Part shown: positions 57,001 to 64,000 of the stretch, piece after piece
Position numbering within the stretch: the stretch's first letter is position 1
Layout of the letters: each line of letters starts with the position of its first letter
Assembly (NCBI GenBank): GCA_020692205.1
Contig: JAIMKV010000008.1
Span: 1-64,000, forward strand
Source: Myxosarcina sp. GA_180221_E-2-1-MAG-40_15
GTDB lineage: Bacteria > Cyanobacteriota > Cyanobacteriia > Cyanobacteriales > Xenococcaceae
Reading direction: 5' to 3'
DNA: 64,000 nucleotides
The notes under the pieces: generated by a model
What the model was told of the DNA's origin: nothing
Seen by the model: the letters and a program-made list of their open reading frames with translations, nothing else
The model's database searches: none
Position numbers and translations under genes: made by a program

Positions 57001-57876
57001 CTTGCCTGGATTTGTCGCCCCGAACTAAATCAAAAATATCTGCCTCTGATGCGTCAAAAACCAGAGATTAAGGTTGTTTATGACACTATCGATCTACACT
57101 ATCTACGCCTCAAAAGAGCTTGGGAGATTGACCCCAATCAAAATACCCAAGCTGAATGGGAGCAAATGAAAGCTCAGGAATTTAACCTGGCTCATCAGGC
57201 AGATCTAACGATTACGGTTACGCCAATTGAACAAAAAATATTGCAGGCTCAAGCAGTAAATAATGTGGCAGTGATCCCGAATATTCATACTCCCCGTAGC
57301 AGTAATATTCCTGGTTTTAACCAGCGTTCGGGAATCTTATTTATTGGTAGCTATAATCACCCGCCCAATGTTGATGCGGTGCTATGGCTTTGCCAAGAAA
57401 TTATGCCCTTGGTGTGGCAAACCAACCCAGAACTTAAAGTTACTTTGCTGGGTAATAATCCTAATGCAGATATCTTAGCCTTAGCTAATAATCGGATCAA
57501 GGTAACAGGCTACATTGATGATGTTAGTCCTTATTTTTTGAGCCATAAACTGTCAGTTTCTCCTTTGAGATATGGTGCAGGAATGAAGGGCAAAATTGGT
57601 CATAGTTTGGAATACGGCTTACCAGTGGTTTCGACTAAAATTGGCACAGAAGGAATGAACTTAATTCCCCAACAACATATTTTAGAAGCTAATAATACGG
57701 TAAGTTTTGCCCAACAAATTATCCGCCTCGATCGCGATGCTAGCCTGTGGAATTATCTATCTAGCAATGCCAAACAAGCGATCGCCCCCTTTAGTCCAGA
57801 GGCAGTTCAGCAACAAATAAATCAGATTTTTCAGCAATTTCTGATAATAGAGGACAATCCCGAAAAAAGCGATTAA
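54055..57876 (+). CDS. TPR-GT2-GT4 fusion glycosyltransferase
   Basis: 1273 residues, ATG start. The first ~600 residues are about a dozen TPR-like helical repeats (for example AIGYYQEAIDIKPDFAEVYANLG and YQQAIALNPNFPWSYYNL). A family 2 glycosyltransferase follows from about residue 630 (VSIIIPVYNQLGYTLKCLK, VNDCSTDRT, FLNNDTEIKPN, then GFEQDFAPAYYEDTDLCF), and a family 4 transferase from about 900 to 1260 (GILFIGSYNHPPNVDAVLW, SPLRYGAGMKGKIGHSLEYG). Such proteins elongate cell-surface glycans or glycosylate proteins, and the TPR part may hold the acceptor or partner proteins. The gene lies after the rhamnose set, so a rhamnose-containing product is likely. Confidence 0.92.
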   Translation: MLKVDEAQVCLEQAQKHWQSQQWQATIQACAKALAIDQQLAQAHKLMGDALQKTDRIKEAIGYYQEAIDIKPDFAEVYANLGTLYARQQQWQQAIDNYQQALKIEPNFTAIYRHLIKCQLQQQTKTTSAPQSLPESDQILNNYLNRGQTLQQQGDLEASLEQYLNAAKLRPQLETYKEIVKLCEQLELWHQAAKYCRQILQLTNTANNSLVLKSTLELPQLPQAKKPAPITAENQFNLAGLSAKQKDWSRAISHYQQAIALEPKMAQAYLELARILTRLGDQERATQSWLQAIALEAEGISDREYLALGQTLANQGKHNSAITCYYRAIKQQPDLINAYLALGILLTKLGAKERAIACYLQGLKQQQHAELYFRLGNLYQDEQKWSQAVVCYQKATQHDAKHAAAYHELGEALSQQQLWSQAVTAYQQAIALNPNFSWSFNNLGYALIQLERWSEAVPIYQQAIALNPNFPWSYYNLAEACGKLGQWDQAIEYYQHSAQIQCDLPQLQQKLGDAFYRRSQQDRAIALKHFWQAIKQDPNDPEAYHQALAIDNRNLALYLKLGDILQQNGESDEALVIYQMALQIQPKNNEVLSRIQQCRVVPSSHHVSSADFQALAHELLEILPHSDTPEVSIIIPVYNQLGYTLKCLKAIALNLSNSTQVEVILVNDCSTDRTEEILASVSAVTLVNRQSNQGFIHSCNQGAAIAKGKYLYFLNNDTEIKPNCIESLMTVLAEDDQVGAVGSKLVYPQGSLQEAGGIVWQDASGWNYGRQDNPHAPEYNYLRPVDYCSGASLMVKKEVFDRLNGFEQDFAPAYYEDTDLCFAIRHQLGLKVMYQPKSEVIHYEGISSGTSTTSGTKKYQLVNAVKFKQKWQTALEQDNYLPNLGITNVPRSTRKYLGHKTILVIDSYMPSYDRESGSRRLFELLKIFKALNYHVIFAADNGVKAEPYTTVLQNLQIEVLYTQPGYGTKIEQQIAERLALIDLAWICRPELNQKYLPLMRQKPEIKVVYDTIDLHYLRLKRAWEIDPNQNTQAEWEQMKAQEFNLAHQADLTITVTPIEQKILQAQAVNNVAVIPNIHTPRSSNIPGFNQRSGILFIGSYNHPPNVDAVLWLCQEIMPLVWQTNPELKVTLLGNNPNADILALANNRIKVTGYIDDVSPYFLSHKLSVSPLRYGAGMKGKIGHSLEYGLPVVSTKIGTEGMNLIPQQHILEANNTVSFAQQIIRLDRDASLWNYLSSNAKQAIAPFSPEAVQQQINQIFQQFLIIEDNPEKSD

Positions 57877-58221
57877 TATGATGTTGTTTTAGCAGACGCT
57901 AGCCATAAGGGCATAAATCTTAGAAATTAGAAAATTATGTATCTTTAATCACAATTAATTAAAGCTAGGAAAAACATGGCTGATTAATCGTCTTCTTTTG
58001 AAAATCATAGTTCACAACCTTGCTCGATAAAAAAAGGTTACGGCTTGATTTATGCCGGTATTTCTAAGCAATAGCATCAGTTTATCGATACCTAGTCTAG
58101 ATTCTGAGGACTGCCCTTCATTGAATTAACAACTATCAGACATTTTGATAGTAATTTTTACCTATTAATTTTTCGAACTCAACTCATTAAGTCACTCACA
58201 TCATCGTAGGTTAATTAACCC
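57877..58221. other. intergenic spacer before the giant glycosyltransferase
   Basis: About 345 bases without a gene. A small stretch at 57888-57915 (GCAGACGCTAGCCATAAG and following) has the look of another short cyanobacterial genomic repeat. No RNA gene or promoter motif was recognised. Confidence 0.45.
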
Positions 58222-61200
58222 ATGGAATCAGTTAAGTCCAAGCCGAATACTTCTACCATCATCCCTTCTACAGAATGGTTGACGACCGAAGCAGTTGCTA
58301 AGCATAAAGCAGGTGAAAACCAAGCGGCAATTAGCTATTATTTGAAAGTCATTAAAATGGCTCAGTCACCTCCTGCTTGGATTTATGGTAATGTGATTAC
58401 CTTGCTCGCCAAAGTTGAGCGCAGTGACGAAGGAATTGAATTAGGAGATCGGGCGCTAAAAATACATTCTGAATCTGATGAAATATATCGGGCGATCGCT
58501 ATTGCTTCAGATAAACAGGGAGACAATAACAAAAGTATTGAATGTTACCGTCAGGCAATTAAAATCAACTGCGAACAACCGCTTTGGGTTTACTATCGGT
58601 TGACTGAACTTTTAACCAAAGAAAATGCTTTAGATGAAGCGATCACCATTGGACAACAGGGCATTCAACAAAACCCAGGTTCTCACTGGCTGCACTATTA
58701 TGTCGGAGAAGCCTTTGCAGCTAAACAAGAATGGGAACAGGCGATCGCAGCTTATATTCGCTCTCTAGAATTAAAATCTGATTTTGCCGATGCTTCTCAA
58801 AAGCTTGATTATGCCCTAGAACATCGTCAGACGAAGCCTGAAAAGGTAACCACAGTCATAGCACCAACAGCACCAGCTAATCTCACTAATAAAAGCACTA
58901 TTGGTACAGAAGGTTCAATTGTCGCCAAAATCACGGAAGTTACTTTAGGGGGCTTGCTTCGCGGCTGGGCAATTGATAATCATGCCCCTGGTCAGCCGTT
59001 AAAATTTAGAGTGTTTGTCAATCATAAGCCGCTTCAGGTAGTCAAGACTGGTGCTGTATGGGATGAAGAATTGACGGAAGGTTTAGCGGGTAAGCCCAGA
59101 AAGTTTGAAGTACAGCTATCCGTCGAGATTTTGAATGATCGCGAACATCTGTTTGAACTGCTTCCTTTAGATCGGGACAATACTAAACAGCAGCCAATTT
59201 ACCTAAGTTTGACTGTACCTCGTCGCGCGGTAGGAGTTGTCGATTTAACCGAGGGGAATCGCATACGGGGGTGGGCTTTACCCGACGGACATACAGAAGG
59301 TGCTGCCAAACTTGATGTTTATCTTGACAACATATTCTACAGTGAGATTCAGGCTAATGTATCCCGACCCGATTTACTCAAACAGGGATTAGGTAACGGT
59401 AAAAACGGCTTTGACTTTACTCTACCTCTACCTCCTAATCAACAACACAAGTATCAGGTAGCGGTAGTTTTTAGCGGTACGCAACAGGATCTTAAGCGCA
59501 GTCCGATTTGGATAGAGGGCAAACCTGGTAAAGGTCAGAGCCAAAATTCAGTTATTGCCAGAGTTACCGAAATTGGTCTAGGCGGAATTCTGCGAGGCTG
59601 GGCAATTGATAATGCCGAGAGCGATCGCGCCGTAAAACTCAAGGTCGTGATTGACGATCAGCCAATAGCGGTAGTGGAAACTAAAGAGGTTGATCCCAAT
59701 ATTACCGATAAGTTCTTGGCGGCTGCACCCAAAAAGTTTGAGGTGCAGTTGCCCTTAGATTTACTCGATGACTTAGAACACTCAATTTCTCTAGTTCCTC
59801 TGAGTAAGACCAAAGAAAGTCTGACCCCGATTTCCTCACGGATGGTAATTCCTCGCCGTGGTTTTGGTGTGGTAGATGGGTGGGTCAATAATTGTCTGCG
59901 TGGCTGGGTTTTGCCCGATAATCATGGGTCATCCCCCGCTATGCTGGATGTCTATATTGACGGTATATTTTATCGGGAGGTTAAGGCAAATATATTACGT
60001 CAAGATCTGATCAAACACGGTATCAGTGCCAAGGGAGAAAATGGCTTTGAAATTGCTTTGCCCATCCCCCCCGAACAGAAGACAGAGTATCAGGTTGAGA
60101 TCTTTTTTCAGGGTACGAAGCAAAACTTAAAAAGAAGTCCCGCGACAATTAATTATGAGCAACATGAGCTAAATCAAAATCAGTTTGGTCGCTTTTCTCA
60201 GCTATATAGTAGACCTCAACCCAATCTGCAAGGCATTACGATTGTAATCCCCGTGTACAACGCCTATGATGCGGTGCGTCAATGTTTAGCTTCGGTCTTT
60301 CAACATACTTCCAGGGATGCCAAATTGATCGTGATCAACGATGCAAGTCCCGATGAGCGTGTCCAACCCATGTTAGAGATGGCAGTGGCAAACCGACCTA
60401 ATGTCCAGCTAGTTACTAACGAAGAAAATTTAGGCTACACCAGAACGATTAATCGAGGTATTAATCTTGCTCCAGACGATGATATCATCCTGCTCAATAG
60501 CGATACTTCCGTCGGACCTCGTTGGTTACAAAATATGAGAGTTGCTGCTTATCACGATCAAGATATTGGCACAGTAACGGCAATCTCGGATAATTCTGGG
60601 GCGTTTTCCGTCCCCAAAATGGGTCAGGCTAACGATTTTCCTGTATGGTTGCAAAGGGAAGAAACAGCCAGAGCGATCGCTCAACATAGTTCATTGATTT
60701 ATCCTGAAACTCCAACAGGAAGTGGTTTCTGCCTCTATATTCGTCGTGAGTTGATGAATGACATTGGGGGCTTTGACGAAGCAGCTTTTCCTAGAGGTTA
60801 TGGGGAAGAAAATGATTTTTGTATGCGGGCAGTTCGGGCAGGATGGCGACATATCGTCGACGATCGCACTCTGGTTTATCATGTTCGTTCGGCTAGTTTC
60901 CAGGGAGAGAAAAAAGCCCTCTATCAACCAGGTCGAATTGTAGTTGACCAGCGCTATCCCGAATACAAAGCCTTAGTGACTCATTTTGTCCAATCTCCCC
61001 AGATGGATTTAATGCGCTACCAGGTGAGAAAGCTACTAGAAAATTCGCCTCAATTAGCCAAACCCCGCCCTCGCGTGCTGTTTGTCATTTCGACCAAAAC
61101 AGGCGGAACACCCCAGACCAATCAAGACTTAATGACTGGGCTAGGAGAACGATATCATCCAATGCTGTTAATCTGCGACAGTAAAGAAATTAGCCTGTAT

Positions 61201-63390
61201 GATGCGCGACCACAGGAGCATATCTTACTCGAAGAAATTAAATTGCGATCGCCAATTAATCCTACTGCCCACACCTCTAAAGAATACGACAACATTGTCG
61301 GCGATCTGCTGATTCGTTATGGGATTGAACTGGTTCATATTCGTCATATAGCTTGGCATAGCCTTTCTTTGGCGCGGCTGACTAAGAGGCTGGATATTCC
61401 GACCATTCTTTCTTTCCATGATTTTTATACCATCTGTCCGACAGTTAACCTGCTGGATGAAAATTTAACTTTCTGTGGCGGTAAGTGTACCGCTACTGAG
61501 GGGCGTTGTCCCACGCCAATTTGGCCAGAATATCGCCTGGTTAATTTAAAACATGGTTTCATTCAAACTTGGCAGCGGAACATGGCTAAGATGTTCCAAT
61601 ACATTGATGGTTTTGTGACTACTGCGCCTTCTGCCAAAGCCATGATGACCAAAATTTATCCTGAACTAGAACAGGCGAACTTTAAAGTTATTCCTCATGG
61701 ACGGAATTTTCCTCACCTCCAAACCGAACCCACCTTTGTCCTCAGACCACCCAAGCCTAATAAACCCCTGAGAGTCTTGTTCCCTGGCAATATCAGTTCC
61801 TCTAAGGGCGCGGAATTAATTGTCGAAATTAAAAAACTTGACATCAATAATCGTCTCGAATTTCACTTCCTGGGTCGTACTAGACATTTCCTCAAGTCGG
61901 TCGGAACTCTCCACGGTACATACACTCGTGCTGATTTCGATCTGTGGATGCAGAAAATTCGACCCCACTGTGTTGGAATCTTCTCAATTTGGCCAGAAAC
62001 TTACTGTCATACTCTAACTGAGTCTTGGGCAAGTGGTGTTCCCGTAGTGGCGATCAATAAAGGTGCGGTGGGCGAACGGATTGCTCGTCATGGTGGGGGC
62101 TGGTTAATCGATGAAGTTGATGCTGAAGCAGTCTATAATCGGCTGTTGGATATTGCTAATGATGTAGAAGGATATATCGAGAAAATATCTTACCTAAATC
62201 AGTGGCAGCTAACTTACGCCAGACAAAACAATATCAAGACGATGGCTGCCCAATACCATAAGCTTTATCAGCAGGTAATCTCGGCATCTCGTCCGTTTGA
62301 ACTGCAACAGCCAGTTTCCTATCGTCGAATTGGGGTATTAATTAATTCCCAGCTGCCACCTACGGCACATATTCGCGTCTTAGAATGGCTGCAACATCCC
62401 CAAATAAGCGATCGCCTGGATGCCCAAATCTTAGACATCGATGCTTTGATCAACGACACTAATCAAATGTTTGATCTTGATGCCGTATTAATTCAGCGCA
62501 ACATTATTCAACCCCACAATGTTCAACCCTTAATTGATGCCTGTCGAGATCGCCATCTGCCCATTATTTATGAGATTGACGATAACCTCTTAAACGTTCC
62601 TCCTGATAAAGATCTCCAGGGGGTATATGCTAGAAGCGCACCTGCGATCCAAGCTTTAGCCACAGCAGCCACCCAGGTAATTGTCAGCACTGAACCTCTA
62701 GCCAGACAGATGCGCACCTTTAATGATCGCGTCACGGTTATTCCTAATGTGATTGCTGAATCTACCTGGCTCAAACCGACAATGGCGGTTGAGTTACCTC
62801 AAGCAGTATTAGATATTGCCCCAGGAACTTTCAAAGTACTTTATATGGGCAACTCTTCCCATGTCGAAGACTTGGCGATGATTAAGCCAGTGTTTGAGAG
62901 CCTTTATGGTGAGAATGTTGATGTCAGACTACTAGTGATTGGTGGTGAACCTGAAGTAGCGGAGAATGCACCTGATTGGTATACCCGAATCTCAATTCCC
63001 CTAGGATACCAGTCTTATGAAAAGTTTGTGACTTGGTTTCGTCAAATTGCTGGGACGTGTGATTTAGCGATCGCTCCCTTAGTTGCTAATGAGTTTAATC
63101 AATATAAAAGTCCTCTGAAGTTCCTTCAGTATTCCGCCGTCGGGTTACCTGGGATCTATAGCAACTGTACTCCTTATCGAGAGGTAATCACCCACGAAGT
63201 CAACGGCATTCTAGTTGACAACAATCAAGAATCTTGGCGAAGAGCAATATCAAAATGCTTAAGCGATCAAGATAAATTGCCATTCTTAGCTAAAGAAGCC
63301 CAAAAGATAGTCTTTGATCGATATTTAATGTCGAGCTTGGCAAATTCTTATGTCAAGGTTTTTGAAACAGCTTTAAATACAATCAATTAA
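58222..63390 (+). CDS. giant TPR-GWA-GT2-GT4-GT4 glycosyltransferase
   Basis: 1722 residues, ATG start. Order: TPR repeats (about 20-200); two tandem ~200-residue beta units (about 231-430 and 440-645), each made of two modules with the GWAxD or GWxLPD signature (LRGWAIDN, IRGWALPDG, LRGWAIDN, LRGWVLPDN); a family 2 glycosyltransferase (about 672-925, IVIPVYNAYDAVRQC, LLNSDTSVGPRW, GGFDEAAFPRGYGEENDF); a GT4-type domain (about 949-1340); and another GT4-type domain (about 1367-1715, with a DDNLL and KSPLKFLQYSA block). The GWA modules resemble accessory domains seen in large bacterial glycan-assembling enzymes, probably carbohydrate-binding. The protein is probably part of a surface-polysaccharide machine with the 1273-residue protein upstream. 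Confidence 0.9.
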   Translation: MESVKSKPNTSTIIPSTEWLTTEAVAKHKAGENQAAISYYLKVIKMAQSPPAWIYGNVITLLAKVERSDEGIELGDRALKIHSESDEIYRAIAIASDKQGDNNKSIECYRQAIKINCEQPLWVYYRLTELLTKENALDEAITIGQQGIQQNPGSHWLHYYVGEAFAAKQEWEQAIAAYIRSLELKSDFADASQKLDYALEHRQTKPEKVTTVIAPTAPANLTNKSTIGTEGSIVAKITEVTLGGLLRGWAIDNHAPGQPLKFRVFVNHKPLQVVKTGAVWDEELTEGLAGKPRKFEVQLSVEILNDREHLFELLPLDRDNTKQQPIYLSLTVPRRAVGVVDLTEGNRIRGWALPDGHTEGAAKLDVYLDNIFYSEIQANVSRPDLLKQGLGNGKNGFDFTLPLPPNQQHKYQVAVVFSGTQQDLKRSPIWIEGKPGKGQSQNSVIARVTEIGLGGILRGWAIDNAESDRAVKLKVVIDDQPIAVVETKEVDPNITDKFLAAAPKKFEVQLPLDLLDDLEHSISLVPLSKTKESLTPISSRMVIPRRGFGVVDGWVNNCLRGWVLPDNHGSSPAMLDVYIDGIFYREVKANILRQDLIKHGISAKGENGFEIALPIPPEQKTEYQVEIFFQGTKQNLKRSPATINYEQHELNQNQFGRFSQLYSRPQPNLQGITIVIPVYNAYDAVRQCLASVFQHTSRDAKLIVINDASPDERVQPMLEMAVANRPNVQLVTNEENLGYTRTINRGINLAPDDDIILLNSDTSVGPRWLQNMRVAAYHDQDIGTVTAISDNSGAFSVPKMGQANDFPVWLQREETARAIAQHSSLIYPETPTGSGFCLYIRRELMNDIGGFDEAAFPRGYGEENDFCMRAVRAGWRHIVDDRTLVYHVRSASFQGEKKALYQPGRIVVDQRYPEYKALVTHFVQSPQMDLMRYQVRKLLENSPQLAKPRPRVLFVISTKTGGTPQTNQDLMTGLGERYHPMLLICDSKEISLYDARPQEHILLEEIKLRSPINPTAHTSKEYDNIVGDLLIRYGIELVHIRHIAWHSLSLARLTKRLDIPTILSFHDFYTICPTVNLLDENLTFCGGKCTATEGRCPTPIWPEYRLVNLKHGFIQTWQRNMAKMFQYIDGFVTTAPSAKAMMTKIYPELEQANFKVIPHGRNFPHLQTEPTFVLRPPKPNKPLRVLFPGNISSSKGAELIVEIKKLDINNRLEFHFLGRTRHFLKSVGTLHGTYTRADFDLWMQKIRPHCVGIFSIWPETYCHTLTESWASGVPVVAINKGAVGERIARHGGGWLIDEVDAEAVYNRLLDIANDVEGYIEKISYLNQWQLTYARQNNIKTMAAQYHKLYQQVISASRPFELQQPVSYRRIGVLINSQLPPTAHIRVLEWLQHPQISDRLDAQILDIDALINDTNQMFDLDAVLIQRNIIQPHNVQPLIDACRDRHLPIIYEIDDNLLNVPPDKDLQGVYARSAPAIQALATAATQVIVSTEPLARQMRTFNDRVTVIPNVIAESTWLKPTMAVELPQAVLDIAPGTFKVLYMGNSSHVEDLAMIKPVFESLYGENVDVRLLVIGGEPEVAENAPDWYTRISIPLGYQSYEKFVTWFRQIAGTCDLAIAPLVANEFNQYKSPLKFLQYSAVGLPGIYSNCTPYREVITHEVNGILVDNNQESWRRAISKCLSDQDKLPFLAKEAQKIVFDRYLMSSLANSYVKVFETALNTIN

Positions 63391-63460
63391 GAATTTTGAT
63401 TATGTTTCTGTGGAGGCATAATCAAAATTCTTGCTTAAACTATAATCAGTTTTTTTTCAT
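63389..63460 (+). terminator. hairpin terminator after the giant glycosyltransferase
   Basis: AAGAATTTTGATTATG (63389-63404) pairs perfectly with CATAATCAAAATTCTT (63417-63432) around a 12-base loop, starting on the stop codon of the gene. A T-run follows about 20 bases later (63451-63458). The stem is AT-rich, so termination may be moderate. Confidence 0.65.
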
Positions 63461-63627
63461 CAATAAGCTGAGTGGGTTGTGCAATTGTAATCAATTTGGA
63501 GGAAGATTTGAAAGAATATTTGAAAGAATAAAAGTTACCACAAACTAGAACATCTAGATTACTCCAGCAACAACAAACATAATTACCTAGATTCAAAACT
63601 TTATCTACCCTGTAACACTAACCAACT

Positions 63628-64000
63628 ATGAAAACCCTAATTTATTCCTTAGGAAAAAGTGGCACTACCGCACTTGCTTATTCAATTTCTAAAGCTTTTG
63701 AAAATCATGAATTAGTTTTTGAACCTAGCCATTTAAGTAAGATTGATTACCAACACGATAATTTAATTGTTAAATCAATATTTGCCGAACGATGGGAAAA
63801 AGATCGAGACTATTTTCAAAAGTTTGACAAAAATATACTATTAATTAGAAATCCATTAGACAGAATTGTTAGTTATTTACTCTATATGCCATACAACGGA
63901 GACGGTTATTCTGATGACCGCAATGCTAAAACTTATGTCGATCTCCTTAAGAAAAAGGTGGAGAATCCTAATTCGGTTGGCATATATGATATTGACAAAT
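63628..64000 (+). CDS. sulfotransferase-like protein (3' end outside window)
   Basis: The first 124 residues are visible. The N-terminal loop MKTLIYSLGKSGTTAL matches the 5'-phosphosulfate-binding loop of PAPS sulfotransferases, and LLIRNPLDRIVSYLLYM matches the 3'-phosphate-binding motif (RNPxDRxxSY). The enzyme would transfer sulfate from PAPS, here perhaps to a polysaccharide, given the glycan genes upstream. A distantly related nucleotide kinase-like fold is possible. The remaining sequence is needed for the C-terminal residues. Confidence 0.78.
   Translation, partial: MKTLIYSLGKSGTTALAYSISKAFENHELVFEPSHLSKIDYQHDNLIVKSIFAERWEKDRDYFQKFDKNILLIRNPLDRIVSYLLYMPYNGDGYSDDRNAKTYVDLLKKKVENPNSVGIYDIDK

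Noticed and set aside
1-64000. tRNA and rRNA genes
   Set aside because: No tRNA cloverleaf with an intact T-arm and no rRNA sequence was seen on either strand by reading; a dedicated scan was not possible.

Overview
The window is chromosomal DNA of a cyanobacterium. The evidence is the many HIP1 palindromes (GCGATCGC and the GCGATCGCx variants), low GC content, heptameric tandem repeats of the AGAAGTC type, and a gene set typical of unicellular or pleurocapsalean-like cyanobacteria: an ABC1-type AarF kinase, a DUF4327-like protein, a plastid/cyanobacterial DUF6825-like protein, GTG-started NAD kinase and MreB, and very large TPR-glycosyltransferases. The genus cannot be fixed from the sequence alone. 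No rRNA, tRNA, CRISPR array or intact insertion sequence was found.

Layout. 1-4383 (minus) is a compact envelope operon: an MscS-type channel, a membrane protein carrying a roadblock/longin-like region plus BON and OmpA-C domains, and a Ras-like small GTPase cut by the window edge. 4550-8900 (plus) holds a small conserved protein, an ABC1 kinase, a PP2C phosphatase and an M20 amidohydrolase, closed by a perfect palindromic terminator. 9012-13803 holds a small membrane protein, a stand-alone receiver-like protein, TldD, a peroxiredoxin, a HAD phosphatase and an unknown small protein. 13912-23059 (all minus) holds a halogenase-like flavoprotein, a GGDEF-EAL protein, a pentapeptide-repeat membrane protein, a probably split RTX/DUF5648 protein and an M16 peptidase. 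23060-23579 carries a possible structured RNA. 23580-30621 (plus) holds NAD kinase, a second MscS channel, biotin ligase and a 1048-residue membrane protein built from about six ~100-residue repeats. 30901-34307 (minus) holds ArgG, a frameshifted PIN-toxin remnant and a lipoprotein oligopeptide-type binding protein. 34400-39593 (plus) holds an oxidoreductase, DUF4327, a DEAH helicase, an Uma2 nuclease-like protein, a 28-codon membrane ORF and a short-chain epimerase. 39596-43600 (minus) holds a PKHD dioxygenase, a GT1 glycosyltransferase, an EGG-repeat periplasmic protein and a two-domain multicopper oxidase.

43872-46373 is the mreBCD cell-shape operon, interrupted by a heptamer array. 46488-64000 is a surface-polysaccharide region: a GH38 alpha-mannosidase, the dTDP-L-rhamnose genes in the order rfbC-rfbD-rfbA-rfbB, a TPR-GT2-GT4 protein of 1273 residues, a TPR-GWA-GT2-GT4-GT4 protein of 1722 residues and the start of a sulfotransferase. 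Together these suggest a rhamnose-containing, possibly sulfated surface glycan.

The most attractive candidate for an undescribed system is the GTPase / roadblock-like OmpA protein / MscS operon at the left edge. It places a Ras-like switch beside a protein that spans the inner membrane and can reach peptidoglycan, and beside a tension-gated channel. Other points of interest are in-frame insertions of genomic repeats in two coding sequences, the multicopper oxidase with its EGG-repeat partner, and the repeat-built 1048-residue membrane protein.
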